NCBI RefSeq assembly: GCF_001187725.1
Contig: NZ_LGIQ01000011.1
Span: 656,017 to 720,016, forward strand
Reading direction: 5' to 3'
From: Brevibacillus reuszeri
GTDB taxonomy: Bacteria; Bacillota; Bacilli; Brevibacillales; Brevibacillaceae
DNA: 64,000 nucleotides
In this document: piece by piece, positions 51,976-61,342 of the stretch
Layout: every line of letters begins with the position of its first letter
Numbering within the stretch: position 1 is the first letter of the stretch
Notes under the pieces: model-generated
What the model saw: only the letters and a program-made list of their open reading frames with translations
Databases searched by the model: none
What the model was told of the DNA's origin: nothing
Made by a program: the position numbers and the translations under genes

Positions 51976-52830
51976 TCAGCGACTGCTGACCAACCTGCCA
52001 GCGAGTCTTTGCTTTAGCTCATCAACGGATGTAGGGATACTTCCCTCCATTCCCTGCTTGACGGTATCGGGCAAAGCGTCCCAGACTTCTGCAATGAGTG
52101 GCAGCCCTAGATGCAGACTCTCCAGCATTTCTCGTTTTTCCAGAGCTTCCTGTGGCTCACCAGCGAATACCAGCTGCCCCCCATCCATCACGCAAATCCA
52201 CTCTGCCCACTCAAAAGCAATGTCCATATCGTGAGTCGCCATCAGTACCGTTGTCCCGCTCTGATGAATATGATCGAGCTCGCGAAGCAAATTTTTCGTC
52301 TGGTAGCGATCGAGATACGCTGTCGGTTCATCCAGGAGGAGCAGCTCTGGCTCCAGCACCATCACCCCTGCCAAAGCCAGGCGTCGCTTTTGTCCGAGGC
52401 TCAGATGATGGATAGGCGCGTCAGCCAGCTCTCGCAATCCGAATACGTTTAAAATGCTCTCTACTTTTGCCCGAATGACTTCAGGTGGCAGCTTGCGATT
52501 GCACAAGCCGTACGAAATATCCTCCGACACCGTACTTGCAATCAACTGATGCTCGGGGTCCTGGAAAACAAGCCCGACCCTTTGTGTCATCTCTTGCAGA
52601 GCCTGGCGCTTGTAGACGAACGGCACCCCTCGCCAAGAGACTTGGCCCTTTTGTGGCTGAATAATGCCGTTTCCGTGGAGAAACAAGGTGGACTTGCCAC
52701 AGCCGTTACGCCCCAGGAGAACACATTTTTTTCCCTCTGGTATGCCGAAGGAAACACCTTGAAGAACTGGTCCTCGCCCACCTGGATACGAATAGTGCAG
52801 ATCATCAAACTCCAATAGCATCACTGTCAA
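51976..52830 (-). CDS. cbiO: Cobalt ECF transporter ATPase
   Basis: A 284-aa ABC ATPase: Walker A GRNGCGKST, signature LSLGQKRR, Walker B LLLLDEPTAYLD, switch MATHDMD. It couples ATP hydrolysis to the CbiMNQ cobalt transporter. The TTG at 52830 is placed because AGGAGG lies 9 bases upstream; an ATG at 52821 is the other reasonable start. The gene overlaps cbiQ by 4 bases. It is the last gene of cbiMNQO. Confidence 0.93.
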   Translation of the reverse strand: MTVMLLEFDDLHYSYPGGRGPVLQGVSFGIPEGKKCVLLGRNGCGKSTLFLHGNGIIQPQKGQVSWRGVPFVYKRQALQEMTQRVGLVFQDPEHQLIASTVSEDISYGLCNRKLPPEVIRAKVESILNVFGLRELADAPIHHLSLGQKRRLALAGVMVLEPELLLLDEPTAYLDRYQTKNLLRELDHIHQSGTTVLMATHDMDIAFEWAEWICVMDGGQLVFAGEPQEALEKREMLESLHLGLPLIAEVWDALPDTVKQGMEGSIPTSVDELKQRLAGRLVSSR

Positions 52831-53630
52831 AACCACCAACCTCCTGTCCAGCTCTCCAGCAGAACCAGCATGATACAGCCGACTATGGACTCTCTTTCAT
52901 AGCGAGCCGATCGGACATGTGTCTGCAGGCCCAGCACATGAAAGCTATCCGCAAAGCCTCTGGCTGACATCCCTTTATATAGTGCCTCGTATTTACGCAT
53001 GGCTCGAACAAACAGCTGTGCAGCCAAGAGCCCAGCGTCTCGCAGCAGCGCTTTGAAGCCGCGATGTCCACCCCGGGAACGCTGTGCAATCCACAGCTGA
53101 TAGGACGTATGCAGCAGGACAAAAATAAAGCGATACATGATCATTAGCAAATCAGTCAAAATCGAGGGTACCCCGATCCTGCGCAGCACCTGCAATATTT
53201 CTGCAAAGGGTACCGTGAACAGAATGAACGAAAAACAGCTCAAGCTCGCCATCGTCCGCCAAAATAAAATGGTTACCTTGCTAACTGCCACAGGCGAGAT
53301 ATATACCACATAGGAACCGAGGTTCCAAGCTATCAGCATCTCCACTTTTTGCAGACCAGCCCCTGCTTTTACCCATTCGAGCAGGAGTGCTGGCAAGCCC
53401 GCAACAAAGAAAGAGAGAGACAGCAGTAAAAACAGCAGATAACTACCGACAGGGATGCGGGCATAACCAATCACCCACACCCCTATCCACACAAATACAA
53501 GCATTTGTACGAGCGTATGACCCATGAGAACAAGAAGCAGCAGCGCAACCCCAAACAAGAGCTTGTGCTCAGGTGGAAGCTGCCTCAGTCGATTTTGATA
53601 GGAAAGGGAATCAAGCTGCTGCCAATTCAT
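52827..53630 (-). CDS. cbiQ: Cobalt ECF transporter T component
   Basis: A 267-aa membrane protein with about five segments and the T-component cytoplasmic motifs, LWIAQRSRGGHRGFKAL and YKGMSARGF. It links the ATPase to CbiM. It overlaps cbiN by 4 bases. Confidence 0.92.
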   Translation of the reverse strand: MNWQQLDSLSYQNRLRQLPPEHKLLFGVALLLLVLMGHTLVQMLVFVWIGVWVIGYARIPVGSYLLFLLLSLSFFVAGLPALLLEWVKAGAGLQKVEMLIAWNLGSYVVYISPVAVSKVTILFWRTMASLSCFSFILFTVPFAEILQVLRRIGVPSILTDLLMIMYRFIFVLLHTSYQLWIAQRSRGGHRGFKALLRDAGLLAAQLFVRAMRKYEALYKGMSARGFADSFHVLGLQTHVRSARYERESIVGCIMLVLLESWTGGWWF

Positions 53631-53911
53631 TTTTTCGACTTATCCAGCCGTCCCTTGTACAATCCCATCGCGTAACCGACGACGCCTGCACCGAGAGCGG
53701 CCTGAACAGCAAACAGCAGACTTTCCGTTTCTCCTCCTGGCGGCTCCAGAAGCGGCTGGAACCATGGCTCATAGGAAGGCGAGATTTCCTTGATCGCTTC
53801 TTCTGCTACTCCATCGGCTCCACCGAATTCCGAATCCTGAACCAATAACAGCGGCAGGACAGCCAGTACGACTACTCCTAAGAGTAACAGCCAGTTTAAG
53901 CCCTTTTTCAC
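53627..53911 (-). CDS. cbiN: Cobalt transporter accessory protein
   Basis: A 94-aa protein with two membrane segments (about residues 5-21 and 65-85) and the CbiN pattern FGGADGVAEEAIKEI. It is needed with CbiM for cobalt uptake. It overlaps both neighbours by 4 bases (translational coupling). Confidence 0.92.
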   Translation of the reverse strand: MKKGLNWLLLLGVVVLAVLPLLLVQDSEFGGADGVAEEAIKEISPSYEPWFQPLLEPPGGETESLLFAVQAALGAGVVGYAMGLYKGRLDKSKK

Positions 53912-54672
53912 AGCGATTCCTCCCGTTTCAGCAAGCGTAATTGGGCCAATTCTTTTGCGTTATAAGATTGCAGCCAGTTCCAGACAAGAACGGTCAGCAA
54001 GCCTTCACTAATCGCCAAAGGAATTTGGGTAAAAGCAAAAATGCTCGCAAATTTCACGAAGGAAGCAAGCACTCCACCTGTTTCAGCTGGAAACGCCAAT
54101 GCCAATTGGATCGAGGTGACGACGTATGTAGCCAAATCAGCTAAGGCAGCTGCTGAGAATACAGCGAGACGCTGACTACCATTTGCACGCATGATCAAAC
54201 GATAAATACCGTATGCTACCATCGGACCTACTACTGCCATCGATACGGCGTTGGCTCCTAGGGTCGTTAAACCTCCGTGCGCCAATAAAAGCGCTTGAAA
54301 CAGCAGAACCAAGCTTCCCAAAACGGACATCGCCAGAGGACCAAACATGATCGCTCCAAGACCGGTACCTGTCGGATGTGAGCTGCTGCCCGTTACCGAC
54401 GGGATTTTAAGCGCTGACAGCACAAATGCAAAAGCCCCTGAGACACCCAAAAGCAATTTCATTTCAGGATGTTCTTTGACGATCTGGTTGATGGAGCGCA
54501 ATCCGAGAATAAAAAATGGCAAAAAGACTACCCACCAGAACAGTGCCCAGGACATTGGCAAATATCCTTCCATGATGTGCATCGCATGTCCTGTCTGTGG
54601 CTCATTCACTAAAAAGTAAAATACAAATCCGGCAATCAATAAGCATGTTGATACAATCCGCGATCGATTCAT
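53908..54672 (-). CDS. cbiM: Cobalt ECF transporter substrate-binding protein
   Basis: A 254-aa membrane protein. The family hallmark HAMHIMEGYLP directly follows a short N-terminal segment; the initial Met-His forms the cobalt site after processing. The ATG at 54672 follows AAAGGAGGAAGTCGA. The frame is open about 94 codons further upstream but runs through the riboswitch and is not coding. It is the first gene of cbiMNQO under a cobalamin riboswitch. Confidence 0.95.
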   Translation of the reverse strand: MNRSRIVSTCLLIAGFVFYFLVNEPQTGHAMHIMEGYLPMSWALFWWVVFLPFFILGLRSINQIVKEHPEMKLLLGVSGAFAFVLSALKIPSVTGSSSHPTGTGLGAIMFGPLAMSVLGSLVLLFQALLLAHGGLTTLGANAVSMAVVGPMVAYGIYRLIMRANGSQRLAVFSAAALADLATYVVTSIQLALAFPAETGGVLASFVKFASIFAFTQIPLAISEGLLTVLVWNWLQSYNAKELAQLRLLKREESL

Positions 54673-54711
54673 TCGACTTCCTCCTTTTCTCCTTTTCTTT
54701 CTTTTCCACGA

Positions 54712-54744
54712 AACAAAAAAATCCCATCTACACGAAGACGAGAT
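54712..54744 (-). terminator. Expression-platform terminator of the cobalamin riboswitch
   Basis: On the minus strand, ATCTCGTCT / AGATGGGAT pairs over 9 bases with two G-U pairs, followed by T7. It lies between the aptamer and the cbiM ribosome site, so the switch probably acts on transcription. Confidence 0.75.
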
Positions 54745-54814
54745 TTGTGCACACAAAACAATAGACCAACCATTCAGCCATATTGCCTCGTATTCACCGC
54801 TCCTTTCCGCGAAG

Positions 54815-55000
54815 GTATCTGGGTGTGGCCGATAGGTAGGTCTCCTGGCTTCCAGATCCGTGCGCTCTTTGTCCTTCCCCATATATAGATATGAGTGGAT
54901 TTCTAGCAAAGAGAACTCCCTGGTTACAGTGGCGGGACCGCTCGGGACTTTCACCCGATTCCCTGTTACCCTTTATGTTTCGCAATCATAAAGGCACCTA
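54815..55000 (-). ncRNA. Cobalamin riboswitch
   Basis: On the minus strand the aptamer shows the conserved series: AAGGGTAACAGGGAA, GGGTGAAAGTCCC, GGTCCCGCCACTGTAA, and the B12 box GAAGCCAGGAGACCTACCTA (54852-54833). It senses adenosylcobalamin and would lower cobalt uptake when B12 is abundant. The promoter lies upstream at about 55053-55048 (-10 TATAAT). Outer boundaries are approximate. Confidence 0.95.
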
Positions 55001-55022
55001 ATGCCAACAATATGAAATTTTC

Positions 55023-55053
55023 GGACAATATCGAATTGTCCTCTCTCATTATA
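55023..55053 (-). promoter_or_regulatory. Promoter and palindrome upstream of the cobalt operon
   Basis: A minus-strand -10 TATAAT lies at 55053-55048 (the -35 is weak). Immediately downstream, GGACAAT-N5-ATTGTCC (55023-55041) has perfect 7-bp arms and could be an operator or a leader hairpin. The rest of the gap 54673-55149 holds only the riboswitch. Confidence 0.5.
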
Positions 55054-55149
55054 ACGAAAAGAGTACGAAAGAAAAAGAGCACAAAAATGAATGATGCGAG
55101 CAAAATACTACGACATTGTCGCAATATCTGCTCGCTATTCAGCCACTCT

Positions 55150-56241
55150 TTATGATCTTGCGTCGACTCCAATCGCTTCGCTGATGTGACTGAACCCGTC
55201 ACGCTTCATCAACTGCAACAGCTTTTTATTGATTTGCTTTGGAATTCCAGGCCCTTGGTAGATCATACCCGTATATACTTGAACGAGACTCGCACCCGCA
55301 CGGATTTTTTCATACGCGTCCTCACCGGTATAAATACCACCTACACCTACGACAGGTACCTTGTCGCCAATTTCCTGATAAATTTCTTTTACCCAAGCGG
55401 TAGAACGCTCGGTAAGCGGTCTTCCACTCAACCCGCCTGCTTCCTCTGCGTGGCGATGATTTTTGACAGCTTCACGCGAGAGTGTGGTATTGGTAGCTAT
55501 AATTCCAGAAATCCCTTCCTCTACGGCAGCGTGAACGACATCATGCATTTGCTCGTCGGTCATGTCCGGAGCAACCTTTAACAAGATCGGCTTTTTCTTT
55601 ACACCGCGCGCTTCCATCTCTGCAGCCTTTTCACGTACCGCACGGACGAGCAAGCGCATGCTCTCTGTCTCCTGCAAATCTCGAAGATTTGGCGTATTCG
55701 GTGAACTGATATTGATCACGAAATAATGGCCGTAAGAGTACAGCATGTCCATGCATTTGCTGTAGTCGCTGGCAGCCTCTTCGTTTGGTGTCACCTTGTT
55801 TTTCCCGATGTTGATCCCAATCGGAACATCGGAATAGGCATAGTCAATCAAGCGCTGTGACGCCAGGTAGGCACCCTGATTGTTAAAGCCCATCCGGTTG
55901 ATAACCGCCTGATGCTCAGGAAGTCGGAACACACGCGGCTTTGGGTTGCCTGGCTGTCCCTGTGGGGTAAGCGTACCTACCTCGACAAAACCAAACCCGA
56001 GGGCACCCAGCGCATGATAAACCTCTGCATTTTTATCATATCCAGCGGCCAGACCTACCGGATTGGGAAAGGTTAGTCCCCACAGCTTGGTCTCTAAACG
56101 CTCATCGCGCAGCTGGAAAACCATTTTTAACAAGTTTTTACCCGGAGCCGAATCCTCCACCAGCTTCAGGGCATGAATCGTCTTCTCATGAATTTCTTCC
56201 GCGTCCTGCTGAAACAGATACTTTCGTATAAGCTGATACAT
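55150..56241 (-). CDS. pyrD: Dihydroorotate dehydrogenase (quinone), class 2
   Basis: A 363-aa enzyme oxidising dihydroorotate to orotate in pyrimidine synthesis. The class 2 N-terminal helical extension (MYQLIRKYLFQQDAEEIHEK) is present, and the catalytic-serine motif is NISSPNTPNLRDLQ, where class 1 enzymes have cysteine. Electrons would go to membrane quinones. It stands alone, not in a pyr operon. Most Bacillus species use the class 1B PyrD-PyrK form. The ribosome site is CGAGGAGTGCAACCAG. Confidence 0.95.
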   Translation of the reverse strand: MYQLIRKYLFQQDAEEIHEKTIHALKLVEDSAPGKNLLKMVFQLRDERLETKLWGLTFPNPVGLAAGYDKNAEVYHALGALGFGFVEVGTLTPQGQPGNPKPRVFRLPEHQAVINRMGFNNQGAYLASQRLIDYAYSDVPIGINIGKNKVTPNEEAASDYSKCMDMLYSYGHYFVINISSPNTPNLRDLQETESMRLLVRAVREKAAEMEARGVKKKPILLKVAPDMTDEQMHDVVHAAVEEGISGIIATNTTLSREAVKNHRHAEEAGGLSGRPLTERSTAWVKEIYQEIGDKVPVVGVGGIYTGEDAYEKIRAGASLVQVYTGMIYQGPGIPKQINKKLLQLMKRDGFSHISEAIGVDARS

Positions 56242-56387
56242 CTGGTTGCACTCCTCGCTCCATTTTTACCTCATAGTAGAATACCACACTTTACTTGTGC
56301 GAGGTACCTCTATACGAGATACATATTTCCAAGCGGGCAGGTAAATCATAACAGCACTACCATTCTTGGAGATGACGAGGGACCGCT

Positions 56388-57488
56388 ATGAAAGTCGACG
56401 GAAAAATCGGGATTGGCCAAGCAATCATGATGATCATGCTGACAGCAGGCATCACGAATCATGTAACCGTTATCCCTCTATTGCTCAGTAAAGCAGGACG
56501 TGATTCATGGGTAAGTGTTCTTTTGACCGCCATTCCGTTTATCCTTTGGGCCATCCTTCTAGCTTTTATCAGTCGCCGTCTCAAGCAGCAGCCATTGGCT
56601 GTATGGATTTCACGTAACTCCAACAAGTTCGTCAGCTACTTGATCCTGACACCGATCATTCTTCTCCTGTATTTGATGGCATTAGTCAGTCTGATCGATA
56701 CGCAGACCTGGACGACGGTCAATTATTTGCCCCGTACACCAGAATGGATGACGGCCCTCGCCCTGATCGTGTTTTGTATGATCGCGGCCCATCGGGGGAT
56801 TGTCCCGCTTGGAATCACGGCCGGTATGCTGCTCCCTGCTGTTGCCATTCTTGGCTTTTTCGTTGCTTTTGGCAATGTTCCTAAAAAAGACTACAGTTTG
56901 CTCCTCCCGCTGTTTCAACATGGCTATACGCCTATGCTGCACGGAATGCTTTATGTTGCCGGCGGATTTGTTGAATTGTTTGTCCTGCTACTGCTTCAGC
57001 ATCATGTAAGAGCACCACTGCGGCTGTCTCACTTCCTGATTCTCGTATTTATCATCATCGTCCTCACCCTCAGCCCTTTGACTGGTGCAATCGCCGAATT
57101 CGGCCCGATCGAATCCTCTCGTCAGCGATTCCCCGCCTTTGAACAGTGGCGCTTGCTTACGGTTGGAAAGGATATCGAGAACATGGAGTTCTTCGCCATC
57201 TATCAATGGCTTTCCGGGTCTTTTGTACGCATCTCGCTGTGCTTAATTTTAATCTGTGAGCTTTTACAGCTGCGTTCCTATTCAAAAAGATGGATCCTGC
57301 TGTTTTTGCTTGGCGGAAGCCTGCTTGCGATAACCAGCCTACCTTACAGTGATATGCAATTTGTTTCTTTTCTATCAAAACTGTATTACCCGCTATTTTT
57401 GGCTGTCATACTAGCCCTCACACTCATCCTTGGTGGCATAGCCCTACGGCAATCAACCAGACAGGAGGACACTGGTCATGAGTCGTGA
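56388..57488 (+). CDS. Spore germination permease, GerB type
   Basis: A 366-aa complete GerAB/GerKB-type permease (APC fold, about ten membrane segments) in the spore inner membrane. IGIGQAIMMIMLTAGITNHV is the family start, and the last third contains IYQWLSGSFVRISL. It is the first gene of a B-A-C operon; the stop overlaps the A gene by 11 bases. It is a paralogue of the partial gene at the window start. Confidence 0.95.
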   Translation: MKVDGKIGIGQAIMMIMLTAGITNHVTVIPLLLSKAGRDSWVSVLLTAIPFILWAILLAFISRRLKQQPLAVWISRNSNKFVSYLILTPIILLLYLMALVSLIDTQTWTTVNYLPRTPEWMTALALIVFCMIAAHRGIVPLGITAGMLLPAVAILGFFVAFGNVPKKDYSLLLPLFQHGYTPMLHGMLYVAGGFVELFVLLLLQHHVRAPLRLSHFLILVFIIIVLTLSPLTGAIAEFGPIESSRQRFPAFEQWRLLTVGKDIENMEFFAIYQWLSGSFVRISLCLILICELLQLRSYSKRWILLFLLGGSLLAITSLPYSDMQFVSFLSKLYYPLFLAVILALTLILGGIALRQSTRQEDTGHES

Positions 57489-58869
57489 AACCGAGCTAAG
57501 TGAACTGTTTGCTGATTGCTCAGATGTCGTTTTTTTGCCATTGGTCTCGAGTGAAGATCAACAATGTCTGCTTGTCTATTGTGAGGGGCTTGCTGATATC
57601 AGACATATGCAGGAGGTTGTGCTACCCCAGCTGGATCAATTTCTAGCGAAGGGTGACCTCCGCTCGCTTCCACTTGTTCCCTTGCTTGAAGAGCAAGTTT
57701 ATTGGGTGGAGCGATTATTCGCAGGCGACTTGTTGTTATTTCTACAAGACTTGCCACCTTTTACATGGGACATCTCCAATAGGCCACAGCGGTCAACAGA
57801 AGAAGCAAATACCGAAGTATCCATTAAAGGTCCACGGGACGGTTTTGTCGAGGATTTGAGTGCCAATATTGCACTCATCCGCAAGCGGATGCGGACGCTC
57901 TCGATGGCTTGCGAGACATACACACTCGGAACACGCTCCAGAACCAGGGTCTCGATGCTATACATGAAAGATGCAGCTCCTCCTGATCTCGTGAATACCA
58001 TGCGCGACAGGCTGGCCGAGTGCCAAAGTAAAAAAAACATCAATAGCGCCATACTCGAGCAAAGGCTGAGTGACCATACCTACTCTCTGTTTCCGCTTTT
58101 GGATTACACAGGACGTCCTGATTTTGCGATTTACATGCTGTTTGAAGGGAAGGTAATCGTGCTGGTGGATGGTTCCCCGCTCGCCTTGATTGCACCTGTT
58201 ACACTGCTGGAGCTCATCAAGTCTCCCGAGGATGATCAATATCCGATTGCCTATGTATGGTTGGAGCGTATCCTGCGTCTCGGAGGCATTTTTATCGGTG
58301 TTTTTCTTCCAGGCTTTTGGATTGCCCTCTCTGCTTACAACGTCGAAGAATTTCCTTTTCAATTGCTTGCTACCATTACCCAAGGCAGAAAAGGGCTGCC
58401 TTTCTCCGCTCCGATGGAGTTGTTCGGGATTCTCTTTATTTTTGAATTCCTGCGAGAAGCTGGTGCTCGACTGCCAAAAACAGTCGGACAAACCCTCGCG
58501 TTAGTCGGAGCGCTGATCATCGGGGATGCATCCATACGAGCAGGATTAACCTCCCCCTCCATGCTGTTCATCGGCTCTCTGACTGTCGTTGCCTCCTTTA
58601 CCCTGATCAATCAGTCTTTAAGCGGCGCCGTTACCGTTGCTCGTTTTGGCGTCTTTCTGATGTCATCCATTTTGGGGATTTACGGGTTTGTGCTAAGTCT
58701 TCTGATCATCGCTTATTACTTGTCTACACTGACTTCGTTCGGGAGACCTTACGTCTTGAATCATTCCTCCAATTTCTTGAATACACTCGTCAAAGTGTTA
58801 TTTCGTCCTCTGATCGACATTTTTAAACAAGGAAGTAAGACAGGGAAGCAAGAAAGGGGCATAAAATGA
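57478..58869 (+). CDS. Spore germination protein, GerA/GerKA family
   Basis: A 463-aa A-subunit. The hallmark SIKGPRDGFVEDLSANIALI is near residue 120, and FLPGFWIALSAYNVEEFPFQ lies at the start of the membrane half. It is about 46 residues shorter at the N-terminus than the paralogue at 286. It overlaps the B gene by 11 bases and the C gene by 4 bases. The ribosome site is AGGAGGACACTGGTC. Confidence 0.95.
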   Translation: MSRETELSELFADCSDVVFLPLVSSEDQQCLLVYCEGLADIRHMQEVVLPQLDQFLAKGDLRSLPLVPLLEEQVYWVERLFAGDLLLFLQDLPPFTWDISNRPQRSTEEANTEVSIKGPRDGFVEDLSANIALIRKRMRTLSMACETYTLGTRSRTRVSMLYMKDAAPPDLVNTMRDRLAECQSKKNINSAILEQRLSDHTYSLFPLLDYTGRPDFAIYMLFEGKVIVLVDGSPLALIAPVTLLELIKSPEDDQYPIAYVWLERILRLGGIFIGVFLPGFWIALSAYNVEEFPFQLLATITQGRKGLPFSAPMELFGILFIFEFLREAGARLPKTVGQTLALVGALIIGDASIRAGLTSPSMLFIGSLTVVASFTLINQSLSGAVTVARFGVFLMSSILGIYGFVLSLLIIAYYLSTLTSFGRPYVLNHSSNFLNTLVKVLFRPLIDIFKQGSKTGKQERGIK

Positions 58870-60038
58870 AGCGTCAACTGATAGCATGCTTGGTCCTGAT
58901 GTTGTCTGTGAGCTTCACAAGTGGTTGTTGGGACCAAAAATCGATCCAGGATTTGAACTATCTCTCTGCATTCGGAATTGACTATCAAAACAATCAGTAC
59001 GTTTTGTATGCGCAATCAACGGATTTGTCCAGTGTCGCCAAGCAAGAAACACCCCCAGGCTCCTCAGAGCCACCCGTCATCATTTCGATCGGCAGGGGGG
59101 AAACGTTGCAAAGCGCCATGGATAATATGCAAAAGAATGCACAAATTCCTCTGTTTTACGGCTTTGTTTCCACCCTGATTTACCACGAGCGCATGCTTCA
59201 AAAGGATGTCATCGCAACCTTTGACATCCTGAATCGATACGGGCTGCTTCGTTACACCAAATGGGTATTTGGAACAAGAGAGTCGATTCCAGAGGTTCTT
59301 AGCAATCACTCCGTCACGGGCTTTTCTCCGTTGACCTCCCTCTTGCACCAGCCACAGGATGTTTACAAGCAGCGTTCGTTTATTGAGCCGATCCGCTATT
59401 TCACGTTTATTTCCCGATTTTGGGAGCCCAGCAATACCGTGATTATCCCGAACATCTCTATCTATAAGCATTCCTGGAAGGAAAACAACGATTTTATCTC
59501 TCGCCTTACCGTCGATGGCATTCATGCCGTGTACCGAGGCAAATGGAACGGTTTTTTCCCCAATAATGACTTGCTTGGTCTGCGGTGGATGAATCCGCAT
59601 ACGGAGTTCGCTGGCTTAATCGTGAAGGAAAACAATAAACCAAAGGCCACTCTGCGCATCCAAAACGTAAAGGTTATGGTGAAGCCCATAAAGACTGGGG
59701 AGAATCCTCGCTTTCGTGTCGATATTCACATGAACGGCTTTGTTCGGGAAATCATGGCCAAGGTATCGGCAGATTACATTGAAAAGGATGCGGAAGCACA
59801 GATCGAGGAGCAAATCAGGGGCACATTTTTAAAGGGAATTGCTGCCGGGACGGATCTATACGGCTTTGAAGAAGCTTTGTACAAACAGGATGTTAACGCC
59901 TGGAAGCAGTTTGCAAAAAATCACGATAACAAAATTCGCAAGGATGCACTAGCTGAAATCAAAATTCATGTTCGTTTAAGCGATTCCGGCAAAATGAAAT
60001 TAAACTGGTACCATTATCCGGATCATCTTCTCCCTTAA
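58866..60038 (+). CDS. Spore germination lipoprotein, GerC/GerKC family
   Basis: A 390-aa lipoprotein C-subunit. The lipobox FTSGC (Cys21) is followed by WDQKSIQDLNYLSAFGIDY, like the paralogue at 1817. The last gene of the second B-A-C germinant receptor operon, it is followed by a terminator. AAAGGGG precedes the ATG. Confidence 0.95.
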   Translation: MKRQLIACLVLMLSVSFTSGCWDQKSIQDLNYLSAFGIDYQNNQYVLYAQSTDLSSVAKQETPPGSSEPPVIISIGRGETLQSAMDNMQKNAQIPLFYGFVSTLIYHERMLQKDVIATFDILNRYGLLRYTKWVFGTRESIPEVLSNHSVTGFSPLTSLLHQPQDVYKQRSFIEPIRYFTFISRFWEPSNTVIIPNISIYKHSWKENNDFISRLTVDGIHAVYRGKWNGFFPNNDLLGLRWMNPHTEFAGLIVKENNKPKATLRIQNVKVMVKPIKTGENPRFRVDIHMNGFVREIMAKVSADYIEKDAEAQIEEQIRGTFLKGIAAGTDLYGFEEALYKQDVNAWKQFAKNHDNKIRKDALAEIKIHVRLSDSGKMKLNWYHYPDHLLP

Positions 60039-60056
60039 CCACTACGAACAAAAAAT

Positions 60057-60097
60057 AAAGCTGCCCGTCTCTTCAGCAAGAAACAGGCAGCTTTTTT
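60057..60097. terminator. Bidirectional terminator between germination operon and ald
   Basis: AAAGCTGCC / GGCAGCTTT (60057-60065 / 60086-60094) with A and T runs on either side. Confidence 0.85.
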
Positions 60098-60110
60098 CTA
60101 TCGTCAATCC

Positions 60111-61235
60111 TTAGTTTTTCACCAAGAGAACTTCTTCAACAGGTGCATATGGGAGATTGTGTGTATCAGCAACTGCTTTATACGTTACTTTACCAGCAAT
60201 CACGTTTACACCTTTTGCCAATGGCTTGTTGTCGCGAATCGCTTGCGCATAGCCTTTGTTAGCCAGTTGCAGCGCGTAAGGAATCGTTACGTTGGTCAAT
60301 GCCAGAGTGGATGTACGTGCAACTGCACCTGGCATGTTCGCTACTGCATAGTGGATAACGCCATGCTTTTCATAGGTTGGGTTATCGTGAGTTGTAATGC
60401 GGTCGATGGTTTCGATAGAACCACCTTGGTCGATCGCAACGTCTACGATTACGGAGCCTGGTGACATTTGTTGCACCATTTCCTCTGTGACCAGACGTGG
60501 TGCACGTGCGCCAGGGATCAGTACTGCACCCACCAACAGGTCTGCCTTTTTCACTGCATTCGCAATGTTGAAGGAATTGGAGATCAGTGTTTGTACGCGA
60601 CCTTGGAACAGGTCATCCAATTGACGCAAACGATCTGCGTTTACATCGATAATGGTAACGTTCGCACCCAAGCCCAGTGCCATTTTCGCTGCGTTTGTAC
60701 CTACGATACCGCCACCGATGACAACTACCTCACCTTTTGGCACACCAGGTACGCCACCGAGCAATACGCCTTTACCGCCGTATTGTTTTTCCAGGAATTG
60801 TGCACCGATTTGTACGGACATGCGACCCGCTACTTCGGACATCGGCATCAGAAGTGGCAATGCACCACTGTCGAGCTGAATCGTTTCGTATGCGATTGCA
60901 ATTACTTTTTTCTCCAGGAGCGCACGAGTCAGCTCAGGCTCTGGAGCGAGGTGAAGATAAGTGAACAAAATAAGGTCTTCACGGAAGAAGCCATACTCGG
61001 ATGGAAGCGGTTCCTTAACTTTCAACACCATGTCAGCTGCCCAAGCATCAGCTGCTGTAGCCACGATTTCCGCACCTACTGTTGTATAATCTTCATTCGT
61101 AAAACCGCTGCCCATACCAGCATTGTTTTCTACACGAACAGTGTGGCCGCCCTGAACGAATGCTGCTACACCTGCAGGAGTAATCGCAACGCGATTCTCG
61201 TTATTTTTAATTTCTTTAGGAATTCCAACGATCAT
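60111..61235 (-). CDS. ald: Alanine dehydrogenase
   Basis: A 374-aa NAD-dependent enzyme interconverting L-alanine and pyruvate plus ammonia; in spore formers it supports growth on alanine and sporulation. It shows IGIPKEIKNNENRVAITPAG style start, YLHLAPEPELTRALLEKK, and the Rossmann segment VVVIGGGIVGTNAAKMALGL. AAGGAGGACTACCTATC precedes the ATG. The minus-strand -10 TACAAT (61287-61282) lacks a good -35, as expected for an activator-dependent promoter. Confidence 0.96.
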   Translation of the reverse strand: MIVGIPKEIKNNENRVAITPAGVAAFVQGGHTVRVENNAGMGSGFTNEDYTTVGAEIVATAADAWAADMVLKVKEPLPSEYGFFREDLILFTYLHLAPEPELTRALLEKKVIAIAYETIQLDSGALPLLMPMSEVAGRMSVQIGAQFLEKQYGGKGVLLGGVPGVPKGEVVVIGGGIVGTNAAKMALGLGANVTIIDVNADRLRQLDDLFQGRVQTLISNSFNIANAVKKADLLVGAVLIPGARAPRLVTEEMVQQMSPGSVIVDVAIDQGGSIETIDRITTHDNPTYEKHGVIHYAVANMPGAVARTSTLALTNVTIPYALQLANKGYAQAIRDNKPLAKGVNVIAGKVTYKAVADTHNLPYAPVEEVLLVKN

Positions 61236-61342
61236 GATAGGTAGTCCTCCTTGGAAAGCCGTTTTTTATGAGAGTAGTATCATTGTACAGCTATTTTTAC
61301 GTGCTTTTCCTTGGGGATTCCTTTAATTTTAGCAACCTACTA

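Noticed and set aside
54673..54954. Upstream extension of the cbiM frame by about 94 codons
   Set aside because: It runs through the riboswitch terminator and part of the aptamer; the cbiM start at 54672 has a strong ribosome site and matches the family N-terminus.
60468..61244. A long open frame (258 codons) antisense to ald
   Set aside because: It lies wholly opposite a clear alanine dehydrogenase gene, has no ribosome site and reads as low-likelihood protein; it reflects codon bias of ald.
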